Positions 1-12,100 of a stretch of 64,000 bases of DNA are shown here, one piece after another (positions within the stretch are counted from its first letter, which is position 1; each line of letters begins with the position of its first letter). The position numbers and the translations under genes were made by a program. The DNA is taken from contig JAGQDJ010000112.1 of NCBI GenBank assembly GCA_022885665.1, positions 480,163 to 544,162 of the forward strand. Direction: 5' to 3'. The notes below the pieces were generated by a model. It was not told where the DNA came from, did no database searches, and was given only the letters and a program-made list of their open reading frames with translations. Origin of the DNA: Triops longicaudatus (Eukaryota > Arthropoda > Branchiopoda > Notostraca > Triopsidae).

Positions 1-19
1 TGCCGTTGTTGAAGCATAC

Positions 20-3000
20 CTGAGCAGCCTTATCTTCATCAATAGGATACAGATATTTTTCAAGTAAATCTTTCCAGAATTGAATTTCGGAACCTTCCAA
101 GTAATCTACTTCGCCACGTTTTAAGTCTTTGTCTTCAATCCAGTACGGGTTAATCAAGTCGTCGCGCTCTTGTTTAGGTTCTACAACAAAAGAATTGAAT
201 GCTCGAACTATCATCGTCGTATTGCATGACTTGTTATTCTCTACTAACCTAGTGACTCTTCATCACTTTCTTCCTCCTCAGGGAATTCCTCTTCGGCGTC
301 TTCATGTACCGAAGCTAGAGCAGCAGCTTCCCCGGCGCCTTTCACCGAAGCACGTGACACGGAACGTCTCCTGCCAGTTAAGGCAGCATGGGGGTCAACA
401 CATCTGTACGACAGAAACGTTAAGAATTTCTTTCTTCCTAAAATTATTTGTAAAAAAAATACCTTTCAATGGAGTCCAAACGCTTGCTTAAAGCATCTAA
501 TGATTCGGCAATCCTCAGTAATTGCTGCTTTTCGTCAATAGGTTTCGGGTACGTGCACAACATACACTTGAACAGGTTGGCCAGGGAAAATTCAATCGAG
601 CCTTCTTCGTCAGGTTTATCACCCGCTCTTTGAAGCATGCCAAGTAAAGAATTGGCTTTCGCTTTCTTTGCAGCTTCTTCTTGTTCTTTCTTTTCTTGTT
701 CCATTTCCTAATATTCAGAAGTCGATTATGTTAGAATGCGAATGTCTACTTTAGAGAGACCGAATGAGTTGTTAAAAAGGATGTCAGAAAAAACCTCTTT
801 AGTCTTTTTGACGACAGATTCTCGAGTTCCCCAAGTGACGTTGTTCATGTTAAATAGAGAGTAGATGATGAGGAGCAGGTACATCGAAGGTACGGATAAA
901 TAGTAGATTAGTCCGCAAGGCAGGCAATATAACTCTTTGGGATGCAACAATGCCGTAATTATGAAAGAGGCCGCCGTAGCAAAGAAAAACAGTGCCGAAG
1001 GAGCCAAGATACCATCTTCCTTAATTTCCAAAATAATGCCCACTAATACTGCCATCATGACCATGGCGTAAACGGCGCTAAGAATTTCGGCAAAGATAAT
1101 CTAAGGTGGTGTTACAGTACCATCACCCAGCAAGGCCAAGAAGTCAAAGAGGAAAAAATACAAAGAAAAAGAAAAGAATAACTGTTAGTCCAGTGGGAAA
1201 TATCTTGTTACCTTCTTGGTCTTCTTGGTTTGAACTTCACGCGTACCCCAGGAAACGACGTTCAAGTTGATGAGGGAGTACAAAATAAGCAGGAGGTACA
1301 TGGACGGAATCATAAGCAAGTAGAGCAAACCGGGTACGACACACCAAAATTCTTGGGGATGTAAACAGGCTGCTATAAAGAACGAACCGGACAAAGCTAT
1401 AAGGAAAATAGCGGACGGGGATCCCACACCGTCCTCGCCTAACTGCAATGCTGTACCCACAATCACAGCCATCATGACCATGGCGTATGTCGCTGACAAT
1501 ATTTGCGCCACAAGCAGCTAGTTTTCGTTGTAGGGGAGGAAGACACGATGTACACCAACGGTTAAAGCTTGCACACCAGACACGTCAAAAGAACAAGACT
1601 GAAACGGAGTACTTACTTGTATGTTGGCTTTAGCTACAAAGCAGATAAACATGAACAAGAAAATGGGGATGATATTATAGTAGAAAGAGCTCCAGTTATC
1701 AATGCGGAAAGCAGCCACGAAGGCACCGACCAACATAAGGAAAATCGTTCCAGGGCCCAGGATAGTACCGGCCATCAACATAGTCTACAATAAAGTTTTA
1801 TTGACTAAGTATTAAGATATGAAATTGGGTAATTAAAGAGAAAAGCGCCATCAAGCGATTGTGTTGTTACCTGGTAAGAAATGTAGAGCAGGGAGATATT
1901 GTCGTTGATCTTAATGGTTCGTTTGTAATCCATAAGCAAGTCCATAATGTTGGCCATAGTCGAAGGTACCCATCGTCGACGCTGGTTGTAAAACTCGCCG
2001 AAGCCTTCTGGACAGTGGGTGTAAGCATCGGAAGCAGCTGAATATTCGACTCGATAGCCTCGTTGCAACAATAGTGTGCAGAGCCAACGATCTTCGCCCT
2101 GATCGTACTGTACGTAGTGCCGCGCTTCCTCGGATTTGGTTGTGTACTTGCGCATGACATTGTCGTCCATGAGAGCTTTGCCACGGAAAAGAGAGAAGCA
2201 ACCGGGGCTACAAAGTACGCAGCCGATCATGTGTTCGGTAGCTTTTTGAAGCCAATGGCCGATAGCGTATTCAAACATTTGGTACCACACCATGGGTCCT
2301 GAGCCCACAGGATGAATGCGACCACAAGCAGCTCCCAGATTCCGGTTCTTTTTCATCAAGTCGACCAGCAGTTGTACAGCATTAGGTTGGAAGTCAATGT
2401 CACCGTCCAGGGTTAGCAAGTAAGTGTTTTCAGCGATCACTTCCTTTCGGTCGACGGAAATGGGTAAGTCCATAAGCTTGTTGCCAAGCAAGTAGTACAT
2501 GTACATGACCTGGCTCCAACGCTTACGATGACGAATTTTACCCTTGTCTTTTAAATGAGCAATCATTTTGGTTTTGCCAGGAAGGGTCCAAACCAGTCGT
2601 CCTCCATATGGGGTCGGGTATTTTTTAGGTGGTCGAATACGGATATTGGTTTGATGGACGTGTGAGGCCGCTTCATCCATAAGGTTAACCAGCAGTTTTA
2701 CGAACCGGTTTACAACATTCTCGTCGTCGTTATCGTCGGAAATTTCAAAAGCGTCGTCAAAGAAAATATGCGCTGGGGAAAAAAATAACCACTTAATGAC
2801 GTACGAGAAAATATGGCATCATAATGACCCTTATCTTCCATATCTTTATAAGGGCAATTAAGAGTGTTAGCTGTGCAAACAAGATTCGTTTAACCGAAGT
2901 TTTCCTTAATTTAACCTGAACACTTAAATTATAGGGAATTCTATAGAAAGCTCGCTTACTTTCGAATTCGTAGTAGTCAGGGTCGACGATTTTCAAGTAT

Positions 3001-6000
3001 TTCTGGGCTACACGACGTGCAGATTGATCTTCATCCATGCGGAAGATAGATTTCAACATTTCCATCATTTCATCAGCCGTTTCGTGCCACATGGTAGCGC
3101 AGGAGTAAATGCGGGTAATAGAATCGGACGCTTTCACTGCTTTCGGCGATGTGGAAGAAGATTCGGTGTGGTTGGATATGGTTTCGTAGTACTGGGTCAA
3201 GTCAGCGTCGGTTACACCTTCCTTGTCAGGTAGATGATCCAATTCCTAGAGTCAACCAAATATTGTAATACAGCAAGACCACACATGAGTCAAAGTGAAA
3301 TTTTACCTCGGTTTTTACATCACTTTCGTCATCCCGGCGACGGTTCAGACCCATGGATTGATCGATTAACAACGAACAATAGAATGGGTTCACAAACAAT
3401 TTTTCGGTACTGGCTAAACGCTCGCATTTCGGCGTCCAGATGTGCAATGTAATCCAAGTTTGTGACAAAAGCCATAGCAGCCAAACCCACGAGTGCTGAA
3501 AGATAGCGAAAATTAACGTAAATCACAAACCAGTCGCTAATTTATTAACTTACCTGATTTAATATGATATCGGTCAAGAAGTCACCACTAGGGCACTCAT
3601 AGTACAAATAAAATGGAATGACACCGTCAAAAGCGCACGTATTACCAATACGTAATCCGCAAGCAGCTATAAGCAGAGATATGGTGACTGGGATGGTAAG
3701 ATTTACGGGGAAAGCAAAGCTGAAGCCTTGAATGCAAATCTTGCAAGAGAATTTTCCTGTAGAGAACTCAACCTTCAGTATCCATGGTATAAAATGGACA
3801 ATTTATATGTACCGAAAATGTAACAGAACCACGTTGCGAAGACTTGAATAATGAAAACGTATATGGGCGTGTTGGCCCAAGAATCGATCAATTCGCTTTC
3901 TTGGAACAATCCCGGACGGAAGTTGTCCGGCTGCGTGCTTGTGGGGCTGGCTTTCTGTAAAATCAAAATCGCAAGCTTTAGTCAAGTCCAATGAGGGAGG
4001 CTAATCGTAAAACGCACTTCAGTCACGTTGATCTTGTGTGTTTCGAAACTTTTAGCAAAGTTTGCAAAAAGTATATCTGTTCTTCCTGTGGAGCAGTATA
4101 CGATCGTGACCATTGAAACGAGGAATACCAGAACCTTCCATATGGAGATGAAAAAGTAGGTAAAGTAACGGTTTCGTTTTAGCCGCTCTTTAACCCTTCC
4201 CAGGTATTTGATAACAACTATAGAGAAAATATCAGCTTTTACTTCTTCCGGAATGTGGGAAAAGGTAACAGTGTTTATTACCCAAAGGCGATTGCTTGTC
4301 GACATAGTTTTCCCACCAGCCGAAGGAAGTAAGCCCTAAAGCGAACGGAACGGCCCATAAACTGGGTTGTTTGTATCCGAGTAAAAGAGGCCACAACAAG
4401 CAACCCGAGATCTGTGCTAAAATGGCTACAATGTCCATTATGCTTTTCCCCAGTCGTCGGGATTCCTTGTTAGAACGCGACAGCAATCCTAGTGAGACAT
4501 ATTTCTAATATAGATACGTTGCAAATGTTATGGATTTGCTTCATATAAGATCTGTTGAAGAAGGAACCGCAAGCGTACCGAAAATGCCGGGAACAAGGCA
4601 AACGCAGTTGGTCATCATCGCTCCTTGGACAACATTAAATTCCGGTAGCACAACGTACACGAGTAGCGCAACGCCGATGACATGGCAAGTTTCGAAGAAA
4701 GTAATGATAATGAAATCCAAAAATGGTGGTTTGCGCGACGACTTAAAGAAGCAAATGCGGCTGGACCGAAACCACATGAACACTTCGGGCACTATGAAGG
4801 CGAAAAACAGGCACCACATCCATGCAATTGTTTCTAATTCGGGCAGTACAGCTTCCATTTCCTTTCCGCGCTCTACAAAACGCAAAATATTATGAGTGAA
4901 TCCAGGGCAAAATTGGGCGGAAACGATTGCTTACTGATATCTTTGCTGCAGTAGGCTACAGTACGATTGAGCTTGACCTGGGAAGTCATAAAAAGCATTG
5001 TGCCTTTCGACACAATACCGGATCCCAGTACGACAATGAAGGTGATCAAGTACGCAAAAACTTTTAAAATACGAACAGTAATCTCCATGCACCGTTGATT
5101 GGCAGTGGAACCACTTTCGGACTCCGGAGGTAGCGAACGAAAGACATCCCAGCCTTTCGTTTCTGGGGCACTTCGTTGACTAAAAATGCGTATTATTACT
5201 CCAAACGTCTACCTTCATTGATTGACTCACACAGATTTAAAAATTTTTACGGTATCTTTTCTAAATCTATAAACAACTGGTTAATAGTCTTCATAATCGC
5301 TCAGTTAATTCTGCCTAGCAATCCAGTTGGTCGATTTTTCTCTGCTACATGATGTGTTTTTAGTTGTGTGCTTTAAATGTTCTAAACCTTGCGTTTTTAG
5401 GTGGAAATCACACTAAATAGGAAAGTGGTTCAATTGTCTATTTAGCTGCAATCTCATCCATTAAATGGAACCGTGAACTTATTTTCATTCATTATCTACT
5501 TAGTTATGTACTCCCGAGTCAAGAAACGTGAAAGCTGAACTTCTTTAACATAAGCAGAAGTCCCCAAGTTACTTTCACTAAGCGGCGCGTCATCGCGATT
5601 CAAGCGTTTTTACGACAGTGAAAAATACGTTTGGAACTATGAGATCAAAAGACTTGTTTAGTTCCATGGAAAGCTTCTTAAAAAAAGCTTACAAAGAAAA
5701 TTTCTAAAAAAAATAATTAGGCCGATGCAAAAGGAACTTCGGCATCAAAAAGTCGTGAGGTATCTTTCTGGGGCGAGAATGTGCAGCTTTTCACGCTACA
5801 CGGCAACAAACATGGACAACTTAAACGTAAGTCCAAGACGCAAAGATGTAGGATTAGTTTGTTCAAGAGAAGGTACTGCCCGTCCCGCGGGGGAAGGCGG
5901 TGACTATGGACTGGTTAAGTTATTCACTAGCCACAAGGACACCGGGAAGGAATGATTCGAGCTTTTTCTTTCTCGATAATGAAAGTGAAAAGGAGTAAGG

Positions 6001-6224
6001 AAATGTTTTGAATAGCAAAACAGCAAGCAAAATGGATCTATATTTTTGTAAAATGAGATTTCCTACTGTCAATACCGTCACGCCGTCACAACTGAATAAA
6101 AACGATTTTTCTCTTACCTGCCTCCGTAGATATCATTAGTGAGCGGCGAAGTTTCATCATCTCCACTGAACTCCTCCTCTTCGTCACTGAGGTTAACATC
6201 CATTGGCGCTGGCATGCGCGACAT
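20..6224 (-). CDS. CHS: Chitin synthase (partial, C-terminus beyond left edge)
   Basis: Membrane glycosyltransferase that polymerises UDP-GlcNAc into chitin for cuticle or gut lining. Exons read on the minus strand: 6118-6224, 4935-5179, 4579-4872, 4282-4488, 4018-4217, 3813-3954, 3554-3756, 3307-3495, 2960-3245, 1871-2772, 1617-1784, then 1212-1517 or 795-1100, then 463-707, 249-403, 20-180. Together they give about 1270 codons (with one of the pair); arthropod enzymes are near 1550, so roughly 300 C-terminal residues are missing. Start ATG at 6224 is followed by an acidic N-terminus. Multiple hydrophobic segments come first, then the catalytic core with LTLDGDIDFQPNA, YDQGEDRW (about residue 851) and NQRRRWVPST (about 888), then more membrane helices, SWGTRE (about 1070), a Lys/Glu-rich stretch and PYWIEDKDLKRGEVDYLEGS. 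Phases agree at every junction. Identification is very secure; whether it is type 1 or type 2 is not decided here. Confidence 0.96.
795..1100 (-). other. Chitin synthase duplicated exon, copy b
   Basis: Second 306-nt, 102-codon exon, phase 0 at both ends, homologous to 1212-1517. It begins IIFAEILSAVYAMVMM and ends NNVTWGTRESVVKKTKE. Differences cluster in the membrane and loop segments (for example LHPKELYC for LHPQEFWC), while PSMYLLL and WGTRE are kept. The acceptor is CCTTAG; the donor GAG|GTTTTTTC is weak, with no purine-rich +3 to +5, so use may need an enhancer. Equal length, equal phase and adjacency suggest mutually exclusive splicing, because including both would duplicate membrane helices. 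Splicing itself is inferred, not seen. Confidence 0.85.
1212..1517 (-). other. Chitin synthase duplicated exon, copy a
   Basis: An exon of 306 nt (102 codons), phase 0 at both ends, acceptor CTAG and donor AAG|GTAACA. It encodes two or three membrane segments and ends with NVVSWGTREVQTKKTKK, the conserved chitin synthase SWGTRE region. It lies 99 bp downstream of the preceding constant exon (in transcript sense) and 111 bp upstream of a homologous exon of identical length at 795-1100. By eye about 60 of 102 residues match the other copy. This copy is closer to the usual arthropod sequence (LHPQEFWC, SWGTRE), so it is probably the ancestral or default choice. Confidence 0.9.
5180..6117 (-). 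other. Chitin synthase intron 1
   Basis: A 938-bp intron between the short first coding exon and the first membrane exon. Donor AG|GTAAGA and acceptor TTTAG give a correct phase junction (split Ser codon). I see no conserved coding sequence in it; several A- and T-rich runs are present. Confidence 0.75.
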
Positions 6225-9116
6225 TCTGTGAATTTTGGTGTCCTTCACTTACAAAAGAACACTTAAGACCTATAAGGAAAATTAATCATTAGAACATTTT
6301 ATAGGTATGACGCAAATAAATAGAATAAATCCTGATGCATGCTCTGCAACTAAGGTTAAACTAAGCTTAAAGATGCTAGAAATTTAGATCCGGTAGACAT
6401 TACGCAAGATATCCACTACTGCCTTGTCGAAAAGAAAAAAAACCCTTCCTTCTAAAGATAAAACGTCGACTTTGCACGAATCCTAAGATATTGTTTTTCC
6501 TCGAAGCGTGAACTAAGTTTGATTAGATAAACTACCGAATGACAATGAAATCATGAAAGAGTGAAGACTGACTTGGTATGCTATTAGGGCCTTCAGTGTC
6601 CATTTTTAGTAATGTCAATGCATAACTCGAGTAGGAATAGCACGGATTTCCGTTTGGCCTTTCCCTCTTCTTGCTTCTTTACCTGGCGACCTTCACGACA
6701 TCAACACAACGCAAGAGAGTGAAGGGGGACCTAATGCACGAGCACATACTTGCCCTGGACTCCTTTGAGACCAGGATTAGCGATTTTCCTTTCAATTTGC
6801 GCATGAAAGCGAAACGAAATCGCTCCAGACTGGCAAATATGAACTCCCAAGGCTGCGATTTTACGCAACAAAAACTCAGCATGCATATTTTAGTTACAGA
6901 AACCTCTTCAGAAATAAACTAAACTAAAAAGAGACACTCAATAATTTGGCCAGAAGGTAGTCTAATGGTCAGATGCTCAGAGCCCTGCGTCATCTGTTGC
7001 TATAACAGTAATTCCCACCGGTGAGCGACCTGGAAGGCTTACACACATTCCTTGTATTTTCGGTCCGGTGTTGGCTATCCGTCTAACTGTACATGTACCC
7101 TCTTCTTCCTCTATGGAGTTAAATACGCGTTGCAATCAAGCTTGGACAATCGATGCTTTTAGAATTAAGGGCGTTTTGGATACAGTTAGAACCTTCTCTA
7201 AAGTAAGTGAACGGTCTGCTAGATCTCGCGATGTCTTTTGGGAAAGTGGGTCACCTACCGCCACTAGCTTAAGCTCGATCAAGTAAGCCCACCTAACCCA
7301 GATAGCTGTTACTCGCACTCCTCAATCAACAGAGCATAGCTAAATTTTCAACACAATTTCTTACGAATCAAACTTACCTCGAATTGGCAGGGATTCTCAG
7401 CAAAACTTCTGCCCTGTGCTTACTGCATAATATACCACAATACGAAACAAACTTTCTCTTCTCAGTTTTGGTTATCCCCCCACAATAAAAAAAAGACCCG
7501 TTTCCACCAGCTGTTGGTATAGGTCCACTGCAGCAGCTCACCTGCTTGACACCTTAGATCCCCGTTCACCAAGACACGACTGAAGTCTTCTGAGAGCTCC
7601 GCAAGCCCACCAAAAGCCAACTTGGACCGTTTCTCGCTTCCGGGCAGCTTTTAGAGGGAGGAACGCTTTGACACAAATTTAATGAACAACGGCGGCGGCA
7701 GATCCGTTCCTACCTTTCTTCCGAGTTTTTCTGAAATGCAATCACCTCGCCCAGCAAACCAGAGCAATCGCTCAGGCAAACATAAGTCATATCACGTTTA
7801 TCTCACGACGTTTTTGATAACGAATACTTTTGTATGGAATAAAACCTTCCTAAGTTTTTAGAATTGCAACCACATGTATTTTCTTTCTCGCCAATCCAGG
7901 GAATCATATAATGAAGTTCGATTCTGAATGAATTTATATTAAACACCGTCAGTTAAAAACCGCACATTTTTAGAACCAAAACCCTCGAAATGTTTACCCC
8001 TGACTCCTTCCCCTCCCACATCACTTTGGTGTTACAGATTAAGAGGGAAAAAGGGAGAAAAAAAAATGCCAAGTCTTTTTGACGTCATACATTCTTCCAC
8101 TCATACTTCCATCAAGATAAAAATCATTAAATTTTGTAAGGAAAAAAATCGAGTTCGCTAGACTTCTCTCTAGTTCTTTCAAGATACAGCAACACGACCG
8201 ATTGGATTACAAAGATCGGCAATCTCATTTCACCACAAACATACAAGACAAGCACACCACCGCAGAGGTCAATAATGCGTTGTAGTAGTAGCTTTTTTCA
8301 AACGTAGCGGGTCACCAAGTTGTCGTCTCTATAATTCGCATTGCAGATTTTCTTATGTTTCTTATGGAACCATTCACGCAGACCATGCAAAATCTGTCAC
8401 AAATCTTTTGTATTCGGTTTAGAGCACTCGCACCTGGAGGCACTTGTATTCAGGCAGACACGACCGTTATTGTAAAGTCTTGCAAGAAAAGTTACTTGTC
8501 GAGTTCGCAGTTCGTTTTAAATCATCACAGTCGACCGCTAGGAAAACTTAATACACATTCACACTATTTGTCTCACTGTCCTAACAATGAATAAAGTCCG
8601 TTGTAAAGTCTCTGGACACTCGATTTCACACATCCATCTCCATCCACACTTTGAACACACACCGCATCAACTGACAATTTTCATCCTCTCTGGGTAGTTT
8701 TCCCCTCTTAAATGTCTCCCCAAGATACGAGAAATCACACGGTGACAGCCATTCAACGCATTTACACAGCCAAATCTGGGAAAACGGCGAGAAATAAGCA
8801 TTCATTCCAAGAAAAAAATATATAGCAGAAAAAAAAAATAAGGTTAGGGAGGGGAGAAGAGGGATAATTTCTTTGCTCTCTTTTACGTTACATTAAAGCA
8901 ATGCAGTATAATCTCCAAAATACTATTCCACTTCACCCTGAAACTTCTTCAATTGATTTTTGAACCCCAATGAAATAGTAAGCTCACAAAGTAAATTTAG
9001 CTCGTACAATATCCATAAAAAAAATCTGCGAAAACAAGCTTCATATGAAACGTTTCTGTAGAAATCTGTCTTGTGTCCCTGAAAACCCTGAGATAATTTC
9101 CTAATTACGATCATAC
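6225..9116. other. Intergenic: chitin synthase 5' flank and importin beta 3' flank
   Basis: About 2.9 kb without a supportable protein gene. It must contain the 5' UTR and promoter of chitin synthase (right of 6224, transcribed leftward) and the 3' UTR of importin beta (left of 9117). Short open frames here (under 85 codons) have no family resemblance I recognise and no exon-like partners. Non-coding 5' exons cannot be excluded. Confidence 0.6.
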
Positions 9117-12100
9117 TTACCAACTAGTCGTGACTGCTGCCTTCAGCTTACGAACTTCCTTCGAAGCCCACGTGGCAATGTTCTTCGTCTTGATAACCTT
9201 GGAACGGCGACCAACAGCCAATAGATCTGTAATGTGATCCGTGTCCACAAAAGGTGCTAATTGGGCACCAAACACCGTACACAAATCCCTATTCAACAGT
9301 CAATTTAAGTCACGACTCGGTTCTTTCCTCCTAAATGCCAAACATTGCGTAAGCTTACCCGATTAAGCCTGCAGAAGCTCCGACGATGCCATCGGACTTA
9401 TCCTTGTCTTTAGCTAGGGCGGTAATGAACAAGAGAATATGGGGAACATGGGGCAGCAAAAGTTGGACATCGGGTGAAACAGTTTCCTTTTCGTCTCCCT
9501 TCAGACCTTGCACGATACCAGTGTACGCTTCCAAGCATCCTTCGCGCAATTCGTTTAAATAGTCCACCATATCACAATCGTTCTGCAAAAAGTTACATTA
9601 CTTAAGGGATAAAAACCTCTATTGATGAGAAATCTTACCCTATCAACCTGAGCCTGCGAAGCTTGCAATAAAGTTTGTAAAACCACTTCCAAGTATTTCT
9701 TAAAACCAGGTCCGATCGCTAAAGCAATGTCACCAAACACAGACAAGATCTGGGGTTTGATCTGACGGCTAACTTGGTTGTTCTGAAACGAAAACAGAAC
9801 CATCCAATTAATAAACCGCATTTTCCAAAGGAAACCAGATTACTGCTATGGTAATTAATAAACACACTAATAATATATTTTGGCAAAAATGGAAAATAAC
9901 AGGAAAGAAGATAAAACGCAATGAAAGGAAGCAAGCAACAAGTGAACAGAAAGCACAGGAAAAAAAAATTAAAAAGAGGGCGACCGAAAATCTTAGCCCC
10001 CCCGCTAACTGAAAAACAACAAGCAAAAATAAGGGGGTAAAAGAAAAAAAAAAATTACCCCCAAGTTTTCGAGTAATATTGCCATGATGTCATCACAGAA
10101 CGGAAGCAATTTGGGTCCCAGAGCGCGACAAATGTCTCCGGTAAGTCCTACTGCAGCGGAGCAAACCTAATAACGCAACAAAACAATGAATATGTTTCCG
10201 GAAACAGAAAGTTTTACAGTTCTTACCGCTGTTTCCGAGAAGTTCTTCAATCCCATAAGGTAATAAGGCCGGAAAGCTTCCATATACTTGAGGAAGTGTT
10301 CTCCTAAGACTTCGGCCAAGGTAGAAACTGCCATCAAAGCATCTTCTTGGACACCGCCAGCTTTACCAGGTCCGGGCGCCACATTGGCAGCAAACATTTG
10401 CAACAAAGCGGCCATGATAGGATCCGAAATCTTGGGGGCATCTTCGGGTGTGACTTTGCGGAGAACGCTCTGCAATGTAGCGCACAACAAGCTCTGGAGG
10501 TCGTTGTATTGTACTCGGTCTGAGTGAGTTTGGACGTGCGACTCCATCTGCAAAACGTGTTGGAGCCGTTCCAAAATGACCATGGTCGTTTTTTGGACAG
10601 TCACATAGCAATCTTTTGGCGAGTTCTTGACCATCTCCATTAGCGCTTCATAAGCAGCGGGGCGCAAGTTGGCTTGTGCTCCATCTGGGCGGTCGGTGGT
10701 TTCCAATAATTTCTGAACAATTGGCTCAAAGAATTCGGAGAGACAGTAGGTGTCTGGCTCAATTTCACCGTTCCTATCCTGTTGAGCTTGAGACGCCACT
10801 TCATACGCAGCTTCGGCCATGCTCGAGAAGGCCCAACACACGTTTGCCGCCACTCGTGGTTCTGCAGTAAGTCCTGAAAAAGAAAAAAAAAAGTTTTAGA
10901 TCCAATCCAAGAAATGTAAAAACGTGAAGGAAGCAAAATACACATAAAAAACTGGATAAGTACAAATGAATCTAAGAAAATAGTTCGATTTATTTTCAAA
11001 TCGTACACGTTCACTAGATGAAAAATTAGTAAAATCAAACCAACCTTTCACTAAAGCTTCCAGCAACGGTTTCAAGCATCCTTGAGAAATAGCAGCTTCA
11101 GGGATAAGCTCGCATACGCGGCCAATGGTCCAGGCGGCTGTATCTCGTACGCTGACGCTGGGATCGTGCATAAGTTCGATAAGAAGGGGCATAGCTTGTT
11201 CTACCAACGGCCTGAGCAAACCGGGATCAGGGCCTTCCAAAATGGAGCCTGGCATTTAATCAGAAACGGAGCAATCAGATTAAGAACTCAGAATGTAACG
11301 ATTATTTGTACCAAAGGCCATAACGGCAGCGTCACGGAATCGCCAATCTTGGTGTTTGATGTTATCTTTAACGAAAGGCAAGACGTGGGGCACGATATCA
11401 TCCTCGCAGCAAGACGCCAAGAGCATCAAGCAGACTCCAGCAGCTTTGCATGGGTTCCAATCGTCATCATCATCCACTTCTTCTTGCTTGGTCAAGGTTT
11501 GCATGAGTACCGGCACCAGGTACTGGAGCGCTCCTTTAGCGTAGAACTTGGACGTGTGCTCAGGCGGACGCCCAATCTCCGCGGCTTCCGACGCTTCAAT
11601 GGCCAAATCGGCTTCTTCGTCGCAAACGTTCGACCAGAACTCGATACCTTGCAAAGCCACTTCATCATTGTCAGACTTCATGGCTTCCATGGTAATCTAG
11701 AAAACAATTCAGTTATATTTAGGCCATTGTAATCGGATAGGAAGTACACTTAAATTAATACAGGTTACGCTTTATCTAGCCAATATTCCAAGAAAAAGTT
11801 AACTTACAAGGTTATATAAGCCAAACGAGAAAAATATGAAAGTACAAAGAAAGTAAGTTACCGCAAATAAAGCCGGGCCCATGTAATGCTCCATGTACTG
11901 ATAATACAAGCTCATAATCTTGACCAAACATTGCAGCGCTGCTACTCGCACCTTCGTATCCGGTGACTGCGTAGCCTCACAAACAACTTGCATAATAAAA
12001 TGACGTTCAACCTACCACAGAAAATCGCAACGTTAAATAACCGCTTGCTGAAGATTTTCGAAAAATTAATCCACAGAAGCCAACAATTACCTCCTTATCA

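Noticed and set aside
4530..4895. 121-codon plus-strand open frame within chitin synthase
   Set aside because: It is the antisense shadow of chitin synthase exon 4579-4872; it has no family resemblance and its codon pattern follows the real gene.
11082..11732. 216-codon plus-strand open frame opposite importin beta
   Set aside because: It is antisense to conserved importin beta exons 11045-11248 and 11312-11696 and spans their intron. The minus-strand gene explains the openness.
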